Shown here: positions 25,879 to 34,425 of the stretch, piece after piece
Numbering within the stretch: position 1 is the first letter of the stretch
Layout of the letters: each line of letters starts with the position of its first letter
Source of the DNA: JAPPHY01 sp034423135
GTDB taxonomy: Bacteria > Chloroflexota > Dehalococcoidia > Lucifugimonadales > UBA2985
DNA: 64,000 bases
Assembly: GCA_034423135.1 (NCBI GenBank)
Contig: DAOUJC010000022.1
Span: forward strand, 9,397-73,396
Direction of reading: 5' to 3'
Notes under the pieces: model-generated
What the model saw: the letters and a program-made list of their open reading frames with translations, nothing else
What the model was told of the DNA's origin: nothing
The model's database searches: none
Translations under genes and position numbers: made by a program

Positions 25879-26172
25879 TTATGCACCCTCGAATATCTGT
25901 ATCTTGTCGCCGGCCTTCAGGCTGACCACGGCCTTCTTCCAGGAAGGACGCTGGGTGAATCTCCTGCCGAACCGCTTGCGCTTGCCCTTGACCGTGATCA
26001 CGTTCACGTCCGACACGCTTACGTTAAATGACCGCTCAACTGCGGTCTTTACCTGCGCCTTGTTGGCGCGAGGATCGACCTCAAAGGCGTACTTGTTCTG
26101 CGCGTCCTGCAGGATGGTGTTCTTCTCCGTGATGAGCGGCCTGCGAAGGACCTGGAATACGTGCAGCGTCAT
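25879..26172 (-). CDS. rplW: 50S ribosomal protein L23
   Basis: 97 residues from ATG 26172 (MTLHVFQVLRRPLITEKN); upstream in-frame arginine-rich sequence is rplD in another frame. KYAFEVDPRANKAQVKTAVE and KGKRKRFGRR are family segments. It forms the docking site for signal recognition particle and trigger factor at the tunnel exit. Confidence 0.96.
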   Translation of the reverse strand: MTLHVFQVLRRPLITEKNTILQDAQNKYAFEVDPRANKAQVKTAVERSFNVSVSDVNVITVKGKRKRFGRRFTQRPSWKKAVVSLKAGDKIQIFEGA

Positions 26173-26176
26173 GGCG

Positions 26177-26929
26177 TCACTCCTCCCGCTCCTCGTCAGA
26201 CTCTTCAGCCTGCGCCTCCTCGGCTGCTTCCGCCTCCGCGACTGCCTCCTCCGGCGCCTCGTCCACGACCGGCTCCATTTCGTCATCCATCACGGCTGGA
26301 AGGATATCTAGTGCCCACAGCGACTCCGCACGTCTGACCGCGTCCTCCGTCATCACCACTCGGTCGTGGTGGAGCAGGTCAAGCGCGTTGATCTGGGGCG
26401 CCGGGAGTGTCTTCACACGCTCCAGGTTCCTCGCCGAGACTATGACGTCCCTCTGAGGCGCGGATGTCACGATGAGTACGGGCGACGTAATGCCCAGGTT
26501 GGACAGCAGTCTGGTCATCTCTTTGGTCTTGGCCTGGGACAACTGAATGTCCTTCACAATCAATAGCTTCTCGTCTCGCGCCTTCTGTGAGAGGATGCAG
26601 CGGATGGCCCCGCGGTTCATCTTCTTGGGAATGCGCTGCGTGTAGTCCCGCGGGTGAGGCCCGAACACCACGCCACCACCCCGCCACTGGGGAGAGCGCG
26701 TGCTGCCTTGCCTGGCGCGGCCGGTGTGCTTCTGACGCCAGGGCTTGGAGCCTCCGCCGGACACCATGCCGCGAGTCTTCGTCGCAGAGGTGCCCTGCCG
26801 TGCGTTGGCCATGTGCGACACGGCCACCTGGTGCACCAGCGCCTGGTTCATGGGCACGCCGAACAGGCCGTCGCTGACCTCTATGGCGTCAACGGCCTTG
26901 CCCGCGGAGTCGCACATCGGCAACCGCAT
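26177..26929 (-). CDS. rplD: 50S ribosomal protein L4 with acidic C-terminal tail
   Basis: 250 residues. TKTRGMVSGGGSKPWRQKHTGRARQGS is the tunnel-lining loop. Residues about 214-250 are an Ala/Glu-rich acidic tail absent from usual L4. In some bacteria L4 represses the S10 operon; nothing here shows whether that holds. Confidence 0.96.
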   Translation of the reverse strand: MRLPMCDSAGKAVDAIEVSDGLFGVPMNQALVHQVAVSHMANARQGTSATKTRGMVSGGGSKPWRQKHTGRARQGSTRSPQWRGGGVVFGPHPRDYTQRIPKKMNRGAIRCILSQKARDEKLLIVKDIQLSQAKTKEMTRLLSNLGITSPVLIVTSAPQRDVIVSARNLERVKTLPAPQINALDLLHHDRVVMTEDAVRRAESLWALDILPAVMDDEMEPVVDEAPEEAVAEAEAAEEAQAEESDEEREE

Positions 26930-26931
26930 GA

Positions 26932-27552
26932 TTACGACTTCCTCCTAGGCTCGCGTATCAGCACCAGGCCGTTCCTGGCGCCGGGGACCGAGCCCCTGAC
27001 CATCACGAGGTTGCGCTCCGCGTCCACGTGCACAACCTGCAGGTTCGTGGACGTGACCTTTCGGTTCCCCATGTGACCGGCCATCTTGGTGCCCTTCCAG
27101 ACCCTGCCTGGCGAGGTACCGGCTCCCACTGAGCCGGGCGCCCTGCCGCGGTCCGACTGGCCGTGCGTCTTTGGCCCGCCGCCGAAGTTGTGGCGCTTCA
27201 TGCCGCCTGCAAACCCTCGGCCCTTGGACACGCCTTCCACGCACACAATGTCGCCGGGTTCGAAGATTGTCACGTCGATTCTCTGGCCGACCTGGGAGTC
27301 ACCCAGCTCGTCCATCCTCAGCTCGCGCAGGTGGCGCATGGGAGCTATGCGCTTCACGTGGCCCGCCTCAGGCTCGTTGAGCTTGCGCGACTCCTCATAG
27401 CCTATCTGCACGGCCTGGTAGCCGTTGCGCTGCCTGGTCTTCACCTGGGTCACCACGCAGGGGCCGGCCTCCAGCACGCTGACGGCCTCAACAACCCCGT
27501 CCTCCATGAAGAGGCGGGTCATGCCCTGCTTTCGTCCCAGTATGCCTTTCAT
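26932..27552 (-). CDS. rplC: 50S ribosomal protein L3
   Basis: 206 residues. MKGILGRKQGMTRLF, the signature GFAGGMKRHNFGGGPKTHGQS and a C-terminal barrel. The loop with RAPGSVGAGTSPGRVWKGTKMAGHMG approaches the peptidyl transferase centre. It lies 18 bases after rpsJ. Confidence 0.97.
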   Translation of the reverse strand: MKGILGRKQGMTRLFMEDGVVEAVSVLEAGPCVVTQVKTRQRNGYQAVQIGYEESRKLNEPEAGHVKRIAPMRHLRELRMDELGDSQVGQRIDVTIFEPGDIVCVEGVSKGRGFAGGMKRHNFGGGPKTHGQSDRGRAPGSVGAGTSPGRVWKGTKMAGHMGNRKVTSTNLQVVHVDAERNLVMVRGSVPGARNGLVLIREPRRKS

Positions 27553-27570
27553 TAGTCTGCCCTGAGTCCT

Positions 27571-27879
27571 CTAGGTCTTGATGGCGATGTCCACGCCCGC
27601 CGGCACGCTGAGCCGCGTGAGGGCGTCGATCGTCTTTGGGCTGGGGTCGAGTATGTCGATGAGGCGCTTGTGGGACCGGAGCTCGAAGTGCTCCCGCGAG
27701 TCCTTGTCGATGTGGGGCGAACGTATCACGCAGAAGCGCTTGATGGACGTGGGCATGGGCACAGGCCCGGCCACGCCGGCGCCGGTGCGTTCCGCCGCCT
27801 CCACTATCTGGGCAGCGGAAACGTCCAGCACCTTGTGGTCAAACGCCCTGAGCACTATGCGTATCTTCTGCTGCGGCAC
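27571..27879 (-). CDS. rpsJ: 30S ribosomal protein S10
   Basis: 102 residues: KIRIVLRAFDHKVLDVSAAQIVE, AGVAGPVPMPTSIKRFCVIRSPH. S10 also serves as NusE in antitermination. It follows fusA directly, with no tuf gene in the 10-base gap. Confidence 0.97.
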   Translation of the reverse strand: MPQQKIRIVLRAFDHKVLDVSAAQIVEAAERTGAGVAGPVPMPTSIKRFCVIRSPHIDKDSREHFELRSHKRLIDILDPSPKTIDALTRLSVPAGVDIAIKT

Positions 27880-27889
27880 GTCTTCCCCC

Positions 27890-29938
27890 TTACACCTTCA
27901 CCAGTTCCTGGGTCACGCCCTGCGGAACCTCGTCGTAGTGGCTGAACTCCATGGACTGGCTGGCCCTCCCCTGTGTGAGAGAGCGGAGAGTGGTGATGTA
28001 TCCGAAAGTCTCCGCAAGAGGCACAGAGGCCCGCACAATCTGCACGTCCTCCTGCCCCTCTATGCTGCGAATGCGAGAGCGACGGCCGCCCAGGTCGCTG
28101 AGCACCTCGCCGAGAAACTCACCCGGCGTCACCACCTCGATCTCCATGACAGGCTCTAGGAGCACGGCGGAGGCCCGCCTCACTCCTTCCTTCACGGCCA
28201 GCGATCCGGCCATCTTGAATGCCATCTCAGAGGAGTCAACCGGGTGGAAGCTGCCGTCCACCAGTGTGACCTTCACGTCCACAAGGGGGTAACCGGCCAT
28301 GACGCCGGTTTCCAGAGCCTCGCGCGCGCCCTTCTCCACCGCGGGGATGTACTCGCGGGGGATTGCCGCGCCAACGATCTTGTCCTCGAACTGAACGCCC
28401 TGGTTCCGCTCCAGCGGCTCGATCTCCAGCCAGACGTGGCCGTACTGGCCGTGGCCGCCGGTCTGGCGCACGAACCTGCCCTCCGCGCGGGCGGCGCGGG
28501 TGATGGCCTCGCGGTACGAGACCTTCGGCCGGCCTATGTTGGCAGCAACCTGGAACTCCCGCCTCAGCCGCTCCACCAGCACCTCCAGGTGCAGCTCTCC
28601 CATGCCGGCCATGATGGTCTGGCCTGTCTCGTTGTCCACGCTTGTGCGGAAGGTGGGATCCTCCTCGGACAGCTTGATGAGCGAGTCGATCAGCTTGTCC
28701 TGGTCCATCCTGGACCGGGGCTCGATGGCCACGGACACCACCGGCTCCGGGAAGCGTATCGATTCAAGTACTACGGGCGACCCCTCTATGCAGATGGTGT
28801 CGCCCGTGAATGTGTTCTTCAGTCCCACCGCGGCTGCGATATTGCCCGCCGATACCACCTCCGTCTCCTCCCTGCGGTTGGCATGCATGCTGAGCACACG
28901 GCCCAGACGCTCGCGCATGCCCTTCGTGGAGTTGTAGACGGATGCGCCGGACTTGGCGCGGCCGGAGTAGACCCTCAGATAGACCAGCCGCCCAACGTGT
29001 GGGTCGGTCATCACCTTGAAGGCAAGCGCCGAGAATGACGAGTCCTCGTCGGGCTCCACGATGACCTCTTCGTCGCTGCCGGGGCGCGTGCCGTTGACGG
29101 CCGGAACGTCCAGCGGCGACGGCAGATAGTAGCAGATGGCGTCCATCATTGCCTGGATGCCCTTGTTGCGAAGTGCGCTGCCGCACAGCACGGGGACTAG
29201 GGCGTTGCTGATGGTTGCTCTACGCAGCGCCGCCCGAATCTCCTCCGTGGTGATAGGCTCCTCCTCCAGGTACTTGTTCATCAGAATGTCGTCGGTCTCG
29301 GCCACCTTCTCCACCAGGCGGTCGCGGTAGTTGCGGACCTCCTCCTCCATCTCCGGCGGCACGCACGACTCCTCCGGCACGTAGCCCCCGTTCTCCGGAA
29401 ACATGTAGGCCGTCTCCTCCAGCAGGTCGACCACGCCCCTGAACGAGTCCTCCTCCCCAACTGGCAGTTGAACAGCCACGGGATTGGTGCGGAAGCGGTG
29501 CGCGATCATGTCCATGGTGCGTTGGAAGCCCGCGCCCACCCTGTCCATCTTGTTGATGAAGCAGATGCGGGGCACGCGGTAGCGGTCGGCCTGGCGCCAC
29601 ACGGTCTCGGACTGCGGCTGCACGCCGGCCACCGCGTCGAACACCACAACGCCGCCGTCCAGCACGCGCAGGCTTCGCTCCACCTCCGCGGTGAAGTCGA
29701 CGTGGCCAGGCGTGTCGATGATGTTGATGCGGTGGTCACGCCACTCGCAGGTCGTGGCCGCGGCGGTTATGGTGATGCCGCGCTCGCGCTCCTGGGACAT
29801 CCAGTCCATGACGGTGTTGCCCTGGTCCACGTCGCCCATCTTGTACGTGCGGCCAGAGAAGAAGAGCACCCTCTCCGTGACGGTGGTCTTCCCAGCATCT
29901 ATATGAGCAATAAAGCCTATATTCCGTATTCGATCCAC
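27890..29938 (-). CDS. fusA: Elongation factor G
   Basis: 682 residues from GTG 29938 (MDRIRNIGFIAHIDAGKTT), preferred because GGAG lies 10 bases upstream; TTG 29951-29953 would add five residues. GTPase motifs are AHIDAGKTT (G1), RGITITAAATT (switch I end), DTPGHVDF (G3) and NKMDRVG (G4). Domain IV includes the tip HGQYGHVWLEIEP. It catalyses translocation. It lies 57 bases after rpsG and 10 before rpsJ. Confidence 0.97.
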   Translation of the reverse strand: MDRIRNIGFIAHIDAGKTTVTERVLFFSGRTYKMGDVDQGNTVMDWMSQERERGITITAAATTCEWRDHRINIIDTPGHVDFTAEVERSLRVLDGGVVVFDAVAGVQPQSETVWRQADRYRVPRICFINKMDRVGAGFQRTMDMIAHRFRTNPVAVQLPVGEEDSFRGVVDLLEETAYMFPENGGYVPEESCVPPEMEEEVRNYRDRLVEKVAETDDILMNKYLEEEPITTEEIRAALRRATISNALVPVLCGSALRNKGIQAMMDAICYYLPSPLDVPAVNGTRPGSDEEVIVEPDEDSSFSALAFKVMTDPHVGRLVYLRVYSGRAKSGASVYNSTKGMRERLGRVLSMHANRREETEVVSAGNIAAAVGLKNTFTGDTICIEGSPVVLESIRFPEPVVSVAIEPRSRMDQDKLIDSLIKLSEEDPTFRTSVDNETGQTIMAGMGELHLEVLVERLRREFQVAANIGRPKVSYREAITRAARAEGRFVRQTGGHGQYGHVWLEIEPLERNQGVQFEDKIVGAAIPREYIPAVEKGAREALETGVMAGYPLVDVKVTLVDGSFHPVDSSEMAFKMAGSLAVKEGVRRASAVLLEPVMEIEVVTPGEFLGEVLSDLGGRRSRIRSIEGQEDVQIVRASVPLAETFGYITTLRSLTQGRASQSMEFSHYDEVPQGVTQELVKV

Positions 29939-29995
29939 GGGAAATCTCTCCAACCGGGTGCAGCCGGACGAGCTATCGACCGGCCGGGTCTGGTA

Positions 29996-30466
29996 TCACC
30001 ACCGGTAATGCACGAAGGCCCTGTTGGCTTCTGCCATGCGATGGGTTTCCTCTCTCCTTCTCACTGCTGCTCCCTGCCCCCGGGAAGCCTCCTGTAGCTC
30101 CAGGGCCAGCCGCTCCGCCATGGGACGACCCGTTCTGGCGCGGCTTGCCCTTAGGAGCCACCGCATGGCCAGCGACTGCTGCCGGTTGCTCCTGACCTCG
30201 ATGGGCACCTGGTATGTAGCGCCACCCACTCGCCTGGGCTTCACCTCAAGCTGCGGCGTGGCGTTCCTGAGCGCCTGGTTGAAGGTCTCCAGCGGGTCGC
30301 GGGAGCTCTCCTTCTGTACCAGGTCCAGTGCGTCGTAAACGATCCGTTGCGCCACGGACTTCTTGCCCCGCGTCATGACCCGGTTGATGAAACCCGCCAG
30401 GTACACGCTGTTGTACTTGGGGTCCGGGGCAATCTCCCGTCTGGTGGCGCGTCTGCGGCGGGTCAT
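29996..30466 (-). CDS. rpsG: 30S ribosomal protein S7
   Basis: 156 residues from ATG 30466 (MTRRRRATRREIAPDPKYNS). FINRVMTRGKKSVAQRIVYDAL and RRVGGATYQVPIEVRSNRQQSLAMRWLL are the signatures. It nucleates head assembly. It lies 4 bases after rpsL. Confidence 0.96.
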   Translation of the reverse strand: MTRRRRATRREIAPDPKYNSVYLAGFINRVMTRGKKSVAQRIVYDALDLVQKESSRDPLETFNQALRNATPQLEVKPRRVGGATYQVPIEVRSNRQQSLAMRWLLRASRARTGRPMAERLALELQEASRGQGAAVRRREETHRMAEANRAFVHYRW

Positions 30467-30470
30467 GCTG

Positions 30471-30896
30471 CTACCTACCCGGCCTCTGCGACTGCTTGGT
30501 GCCGTACTTGCTCCGGCCTCGCTTGCGGTCCGCCACGCCGGTGCAGTCCAGCGCACCCCTGACGATGTGATACCGCACGCCGGGCAGGTCCTTCACCCTG
30601 CCGCCACGAATGAGCACCACGGAGTGCTCCTGGAGCGTATGACCCTCGCCAGGAATGTAGGCCGTGACCTCCATGCCGTTGGCCAGGCGCACGCGGCCCA
30701 CCTTCCGCAGCGCGGAGTTGGGCTTCTTGGGCGTGACAGTGCGAACCTGCACGCAGACGCCCCGCTTTTGCGGCGATCCGCCCGTGCGAGTCACGCGGTT
30801 CTTCAGCGAGTTGAAGCCATAGCGAAGCGCCGGGGCCTTGGTCTTCTTGACGACCTTGACCCTTGGCTTTCTGACCAACTGGTTCACCGTTGGCAT
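30471..30896 (-). CDS. rpsL: 30S ribosomal protein S12
   Basis: 141 residues. TVTPKKPNSALRKVGRVRL and IPGEGHTLQEHSVVLIRGGRVKDLPGVRYH are present, including the Lys and Pro positions linked to streptomycin response in other bacteria. It is the first gene of the long ribosomal run. A strong promoter lies 64 bases upstream of its start. Confidence 0.97.
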   Translation of the reverse strand: MPTVNQLVRKPRVKVVKKTKAPALRYGFNSLKNRVTRTGGSPQKRGVCVQVRTVTPKKPNSALRKVGRVRLANGMEVTAYIPGEGHTLQEHSVVLIRGGRVKDLPGVRYHIVRGALDCTGVADRKRGRSKYGTKQSQRPGR

Positions 30897-30959
30897 GCCT
30901 TTACGCTCCTGACACTAAGTCACCTACGCTCCGGGACTTCCCCTGAGCGCCAAATAGTG

Positions 30960-30988
30960 ACTTTATCGCCGCCAAGCAGATTTGTCAA
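30960..30988 (-). promoter_or_regulatory. Predicted main promoter of the str-S10-spc-alpha gene run
   Basis: On the minus strand, TTGACA (30983-30988) and TAAAGT (30960-30965) are 17 bases apart. The transcript would start near 30953 with a leader of about 55 bases before rpsL. No other equally good promoter was noticed within the 21-kb run, so much of it may depend on this site. Confidence 0.65.
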
Positions 30989-31108
30989 CCTTTGAGATTG
31001 GCTCAACTGGGGATTCTCAAGGCATCACACCGCCACCCATTGCCAATCTGGCAGAGCCACACCCAATTCTCTGCGCCTCCGTTCACGAATCAAAGCTGCC
31101 CAGAGTGA

Positions 31109-31744
31109 TCACCACCCGGCGGGTTTGACGATCTCTCCCCTCTCATCCCTTATTCGATCCGGAAATTGGCTCTGCAGCAGATGGCTCCTGCGTAGACGTC
31201 TTACGTAGGTTGCTGCGCTGGATAGCCTCCGAGGACTCTCTCGTCCGGGGTCTGGATTCACCAAGCTAACCTTTAGCTGCAGATGGTTCTTGACTATAGA
31301 CATTGCACCCGCGAGATCGGCGTCATTTGACAAGACCACAGCATGGTTGAAGTTCCCAACGAATCCGTCGAAAACCAGTTGCACTGCCAGATTTACGTCC
31401 GTTCCCTTCTCCTCCGTCCGCAGAACCTCAGCATATTGCAGCGGGCTAGTATCTGCCAAAGGCATAGTCCTGCGGTGAGATGTGAAATAGCCGAGATGGA
31501 CTTCCAGCTCCGGAATGGTTCTCAATGCCCTCAGGTAGGTCTGCTGGCGCTGCCTCTGTGCCTCATTCCCAAGACGGCTGGACAGATGGGCCGTGAAGTA
31601 GTGGATTCTCTGTATCGCGTCTTGGGGAAACAGCGACCTCGAAAGCGCCCGCAAGTCAATCCATTTCAGGCCAAGCGGTTTCGCGGCTCGATAGTACAGG
31701 TTAAAGCCGTCAATATAGACGTAAGTGGCCAAGGGGTGCTGCAT
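31109..31744 (-). CDS. NYN-domain (LabA-like PIN-fold) protein
   Basis: 211 residues. The PIN-like NYN domain shows its acidic residues in YVYIDGFNLYYR, EKGTDVNLAVQLV and HAVVLSNDADLAGAM. NYN proteins are putative or proven RNases. The C-terminus (about 175-211) is basic and without assigned fold. There is no Shine-Dalgarno before ATG 31744; instead two stable hairpins fill the leader. The cellular substrate is unknown. Confidence 0.85.
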   Translation of the reverse strand: MQHPLATYVYIDGFNLYYRAAKPLGLKWIDLRALSRSLFPQDAIQRIHYFTAHLSSRLGNEAQRQRQQTYLRALRTIPELEVHLGYFTSHRRTMPLADTSPLQYAEVLRTEEKGTDVNLAVQLVFDGFVGNFNHAVVLSNDADLAGAMSIVKNHLQLKVSLVNPDPGRESPRRLSSAATYVRRLRRSHLLQSQFPDRIRDERGEIVKPAGW

Positions 31745-31753
31745 GATTAGACA

Positions 31754-31801
31754 GAGACCGCTCTTTCGAGCGGTCTCAACCCTAGTGCCGAAGAACTAGG
31801 G
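31754..31801 (-). promoter_or_regulatory. Two tandem tetraloop hairpins in the leader of the NYN gene
   Basis: Read as minus-strand RNA, the 5' hairpin (31801-31780) pairs CCCUAGU with ACUAGGG around a C(UUCG)G loop, with one mismatch. The 3' hairpin (31777-31754) pairs GAGACCGCUC with GAGCGGUCUC, a perfect 10-bp stem closed by GAAA. It ends 9 bases before the start codon and no ribosome site is visible. It could be an upstream terminator, an attenuator or a protein-binding element. Confidence 0.6.
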
Positions 31802-31871
31802 GCTGTATGTCGTTAACTCTAGCGGGCTACGTCAATAGTGTCAACACTCACGCAGGCCACCACGGCCACTC

Positions 31872-31946
31872 TGGTCGGGGTGGGCGGATTTGAACCGCCG
31901 ACCTCCTGGTCCCAAACCAGGCGCGCTGCCGCTGCGCTACACCCCG
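31872..31946 (-). tRNA. tRNA-Pro (anticodon TGG)
   Basis: The minus strand folds as a cloverleaf. Acceptor CGGGGTG pairs with CACCCCG, the anticodon stem CCTGG pairs with CCAGG around TTTGGGA (anticodon TGG), and the T arm is GGCGGTTCAAATCCGCC. The discriminator A and CCA are encoded (31875-31872). Confidence 0.95.
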
Positions 31947-31953
31947 CCGCTCC

Positions 31954-31982
31954 ATCATAGGTTAGCCCCCTCGCGCGGTCAA
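31954..31982 (-). promoter_or_regulatory. Promoter for tRNA-Pro
   Basis: TTGACC (31977-31982) and TATGAT (31954-31959) are 17 bases apart on the minus strand, with the -10 element 7 bases from the mature 5' end. The transcript therefore starts almost at the tRNA. Confidence 0.7.
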
Positions 31983-31995
31983 GCTGGCGCACTCG

Positions 31996-32004
31996 TGGTA
32001 TACT
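31996..32004 (+). promoter_or_regulatory. Extended -10 promoter for the YacL-like gene
   Basis: TGG followed by TATACT at 31999-32004 forms an extended -10 element about 105 bases before ATG 32109. No good -35 is visible, as is usual for this type. It is divergent from the tRNA-Pro promoter. Confidence 0.45.
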
Positions 32005-32108
32005 ACAGGCACTGAGCGCGCACGGCGCATGTGCCGAGTACGCGTTTCGCAGCCGCGACGGCTGTCTCGCGGCCATCCTGAGTGAGCAAGGAGGAAGGAG
32101 ACGGGTTC

Positions 32109-33167
32109 ATGGTGAATCATTGGTGGTATCGCCTGGCGATAGCTCCACTCGCCGGGCTGGGAGGATGGTGGCTGGCAATACTTGCAGGGAGCCTGACCAA
32201 CAGCGTGTGGTCTCCAATCTGGGGCGTCGGTGGCGTGGCGACCGGGGCATTCGTCGGAATACTAGTTGCTCCTTATATTGTCCCCCTGGTTCTGGTGCCA
32301 TTCGCCCCGCTAGGCAGGTCCGTCTCAAGCATCTCGTTCTCCACGCTGGTATCCGGCACGGCCGGCCTCGTGGTGGGCCTCACCATCGCGGCGCTCCTCT
32401 CGGTGCCCATCTCACGCCTGCCGGAGTGGCCGGGCGTGGTCGTTCCCGTGGCTCTCACAGTAGTCCTGGGCCTCGCGGGCCTGGCAGTTGGAGTGGCCCG
32501 GGAGCGCGACGTCTCCCACCTCTTGCCTGAGCGAGCGCGCCGCGCCGAGGGTTCCGGCAGGGCCGCGTCCAGCGGACGGGTCCTTATGGACACCAGCGCC
32601 ATCATCGACGGAAGGATCGCGGACATCAGCAAGACCGGTTTCGTGCAGGGAACGATGGTCATTCCCCGCTTCATCCTGGACGAGCTCAGGCACGTCGCCG
32701 ACTCCAGCGACTCGCTCAAGCGGGCCCGCGGTCGGCGCGGCCTGGAGATTCTGAACAAGCTGCGCAACGAGGCAGAGATTCCTATCCAGATCATGGACGT
32801 GGACTACCACGACGGCTCGGAGGTGGACGGCAAGCTGGTCCGGCTGGCCAGGAACCTCAACGCGCAGATCATGACCACGGACTTCAACCTCAACCGAGTC
32901 GCAGAGCTCCAGGGCGTGCGCGTCCTCAACGTCAACGAGCTGGCAAACGCCCTCAAGCCCGTGGTGCTTCCCGGTGAGGAGATGATGGTGCGCATCATCC
33001 AGGAGGGCAAGGAGTCCGGCCAGGGCGTGGGCTTCCTGGACGATGGCACAATGGTGGTGGTGGAAGGCGGGAGGAAGCACATCAATACCCACCTGGACGT
33101 GTCCATAACCCGCGTCCTCCAGACCGCAGCCGGTCGCATCATATTCGCGCAGCCGCAGGCGGGCTAG
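32109..33167 (+). CDS. Membrane-anchored PIN-TRAM domain protein (YacL type)
   Basis: 352 residues from ATG 32109, preceded by GGAGGAAGGAG. Four membrane helices fill about 1-140. A PIN domain follows (VLMDTSAIIDGRIADI, FILDELRHVADS, MTTDFNLNRVAEL). A TRAM domain ends the protein (VVEGGRKHINTHLDVSITRVLQTAAGRIIFA). YacL-like proteins are presumed membrane RNases. The order yacL-ispD-ispF-cysS is shared with Firmicutes. Confidence 0.9.
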   Translation: MVNHWWYRLAIAPLAGLGGWWLAILAGSLTNSVWSPIWGVGGVATGAFVGILVAPYIVPLVLVPFAPLGRSVSSISFSTLVSGTAGLVVGLTIAALLSVPISRLPEWPGVVVPVALTVVLGLAGLAVGVARERDVSHLLPERARRAEGSGRAASSGRVLMDTSAIIDGRIADISKTGFVQGTMVIPRFILDELRHVADSSDSLKRARGRRGLEILNKLRNEAEIPIQIMDVDYHDGSEVDGKLVRLARNLNAQIMTTDFNLNRVAELQGVRVLNVNELANALKPVVLPGEEMMVRIIQEGKESGQGVGFLDDGTMVVVEGGRKHINTHLDVSITRVLQTAAGRIIFAQPQAG

Positions 33168-33169
33168 CC

Positions 33170-33946
33170 GTGGCTACGGGCCGCGCCGGGCCGCCCGCGG
33201 GCGCAGCCGATGCCGCCCGCGCAGGCGTGGTCATCGTGGCCGCAGGCAGCGGCCGCCGCATGGCCGGCGACGACGGCCTACCGGTCGACAAGGTGTTCCT
33301 GCCGCTGTTGGGCCGGCCCCTGCTCGCACACACGGTCTCTGCGTTCGAGGCGTGCCCTGCGGTAACCGAGATCGTCCTTGTGCTGGGCGAGCACAACATC
33401 GAGAAGGGGCGCGAGCTGGCCGACCGTGAGAGTTGGAGCAAGCTGACGCACATCTGCCTTGGCGGCGAGCGGCGGCAGGACTCGGTGAAAGCGGGCATCG
33501 AGCGTCTCAAACGCTGCGAGTGGGTCATGGTCCACGACGGCGCAAGGCCATGCGTAACCGCGGAGATCGTGGAGGCCGGCTTGGCATGCGCACGGGAGAC
33601 CGGCGCAGCCGTTCCGGTCGTCCCGCTCAGCGACACCGTAAAGCGCCTGGACACGCATGGCTCCATAGTGGAGACGCCTCCTAGAAGCGAGCTGTGGGCC
33701 GTGCAGACGCCGCAGGTCTTCCGAGCCGACCTGCTCCGCCACGCCTACAACCTCAGCCTGGACGGCGCCACGGACGATGCTTCGCTGGTGGAGCGTATGG
33801 GACGCGCGGTGGGCACGTTCCCCGGCTCGACGGAGAACATCAAGGTGACCACGCAGGTCGATATGCTGCTGGCGGAGGCAATACTCTCGGCCCGGACCGG
33901 CGCCTCAGCCCGCTCCTCAAATGCCGCGGCACGGAGCAACGCTTGA
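33170..33946 (+). CDS. ispD: 2-C-methyl-D-erythritol 4-phosphate cytidylyltransferase
   Basis: 258 residues from GTG 33170. The nucleotide-binding VIVAAGSGRRMAG ... KVFLPLLGRPLL, VHDGARPCV and AVQTPQVFRADLL are typical. It makes CDP-methylerythritol in the non-mevalonate isoprenoid pathway. The TGA overlaps the TTG start of ispF. Confidence 0.95.
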   Translation: MATGRAGPPAGAADAARAGVVIVAAGSGRRMAGDDGLPVDKVFLPLLGRPLLAHTVSAFEACPAVTEIVLVLGEHNIEKGRELADRESWSKLTHICLGGERRQDSVKAGIERLKRCEWVMVHDGARPCVTAEIVEAGLACARETGAAVPVVPLSDTVKRLDTHGSIVETPPRSELWAVQTPQVFRADLLRHAYNLSLDGATDDASLVERMGRAVGTFPGSTENIKVTTQVDMLLAEAILSARTGASARSSNAAARSNA

Positions 33947-34425
33947 GCGTCCGCACGGGCATCGGACTGGACGCGCACAGGCTGGAGCAGGGCGTGCCTC
34001 TGTGGCTCGGCGGCGTGCGCATCGACTACCATTCCGGCCTGGCAGGCCACAGCGACGGCGACTCGTTGATCCACGCAATAGTGGACGCCATGCTGGGCGC
34101 CGCAGCCCTCGGCGACATCGGCGCGCACTTCCCGTCCAGCGACGAGCGCTTCCGCGGCGCGTCCAGCCTCATATTCCTGGCACACGCAGCACAGCTCCTC
34201 GCGAATCAAGGGTGGCGTGTGTCAAACCTCGATGCTACAATAATCGCCGAACGCCCAAGGCTGGCGCCCTACTCCAGGAGCATGCGTGAGACCATCGCCG
34301 GCTGCCTGGGACTGACACCTGAGCAGGTGAGCGTGAAGAGCACAACCACGGACGGCATGGGATTCGCAGGCCGCGGCGAAGGCATCGCAGTTCTGGCCAT
34401 CGCCACAATCGAGGACGGCGCATGA
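33943..34425 (+). CDS. ispF: 2-C-methyl-D-erythritol 2,4-cyclodiphosphate synthase
   Basis: 160 residues from TTG 33943. Metal ligands appear in TGIGLDAHRLE and GHSDGDSLIHAIVDAMLGAAALGDIG, and STTTDGMGFAGRGEGI closes the fold. It follows ispD with a 4-base overlap. IspE would lie elsewhere. A longer in-frame reading into ispD is shadow. Confidence 0.95.
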   Translation: MSVRTGIGLDAHRLEQGVPLWLGGVRIDYHSGLAGHSDGDSLIHAIVDAMLGAAALGDIGAHFPSSDERFRGASSLIFLAHAAQLLANQGWRVSNLDATIIAERPRLAPYSRSMRETIAGCLGLTPEQVSVKSTTTDGMGFAGRGEGIAVLAIATIEDGA

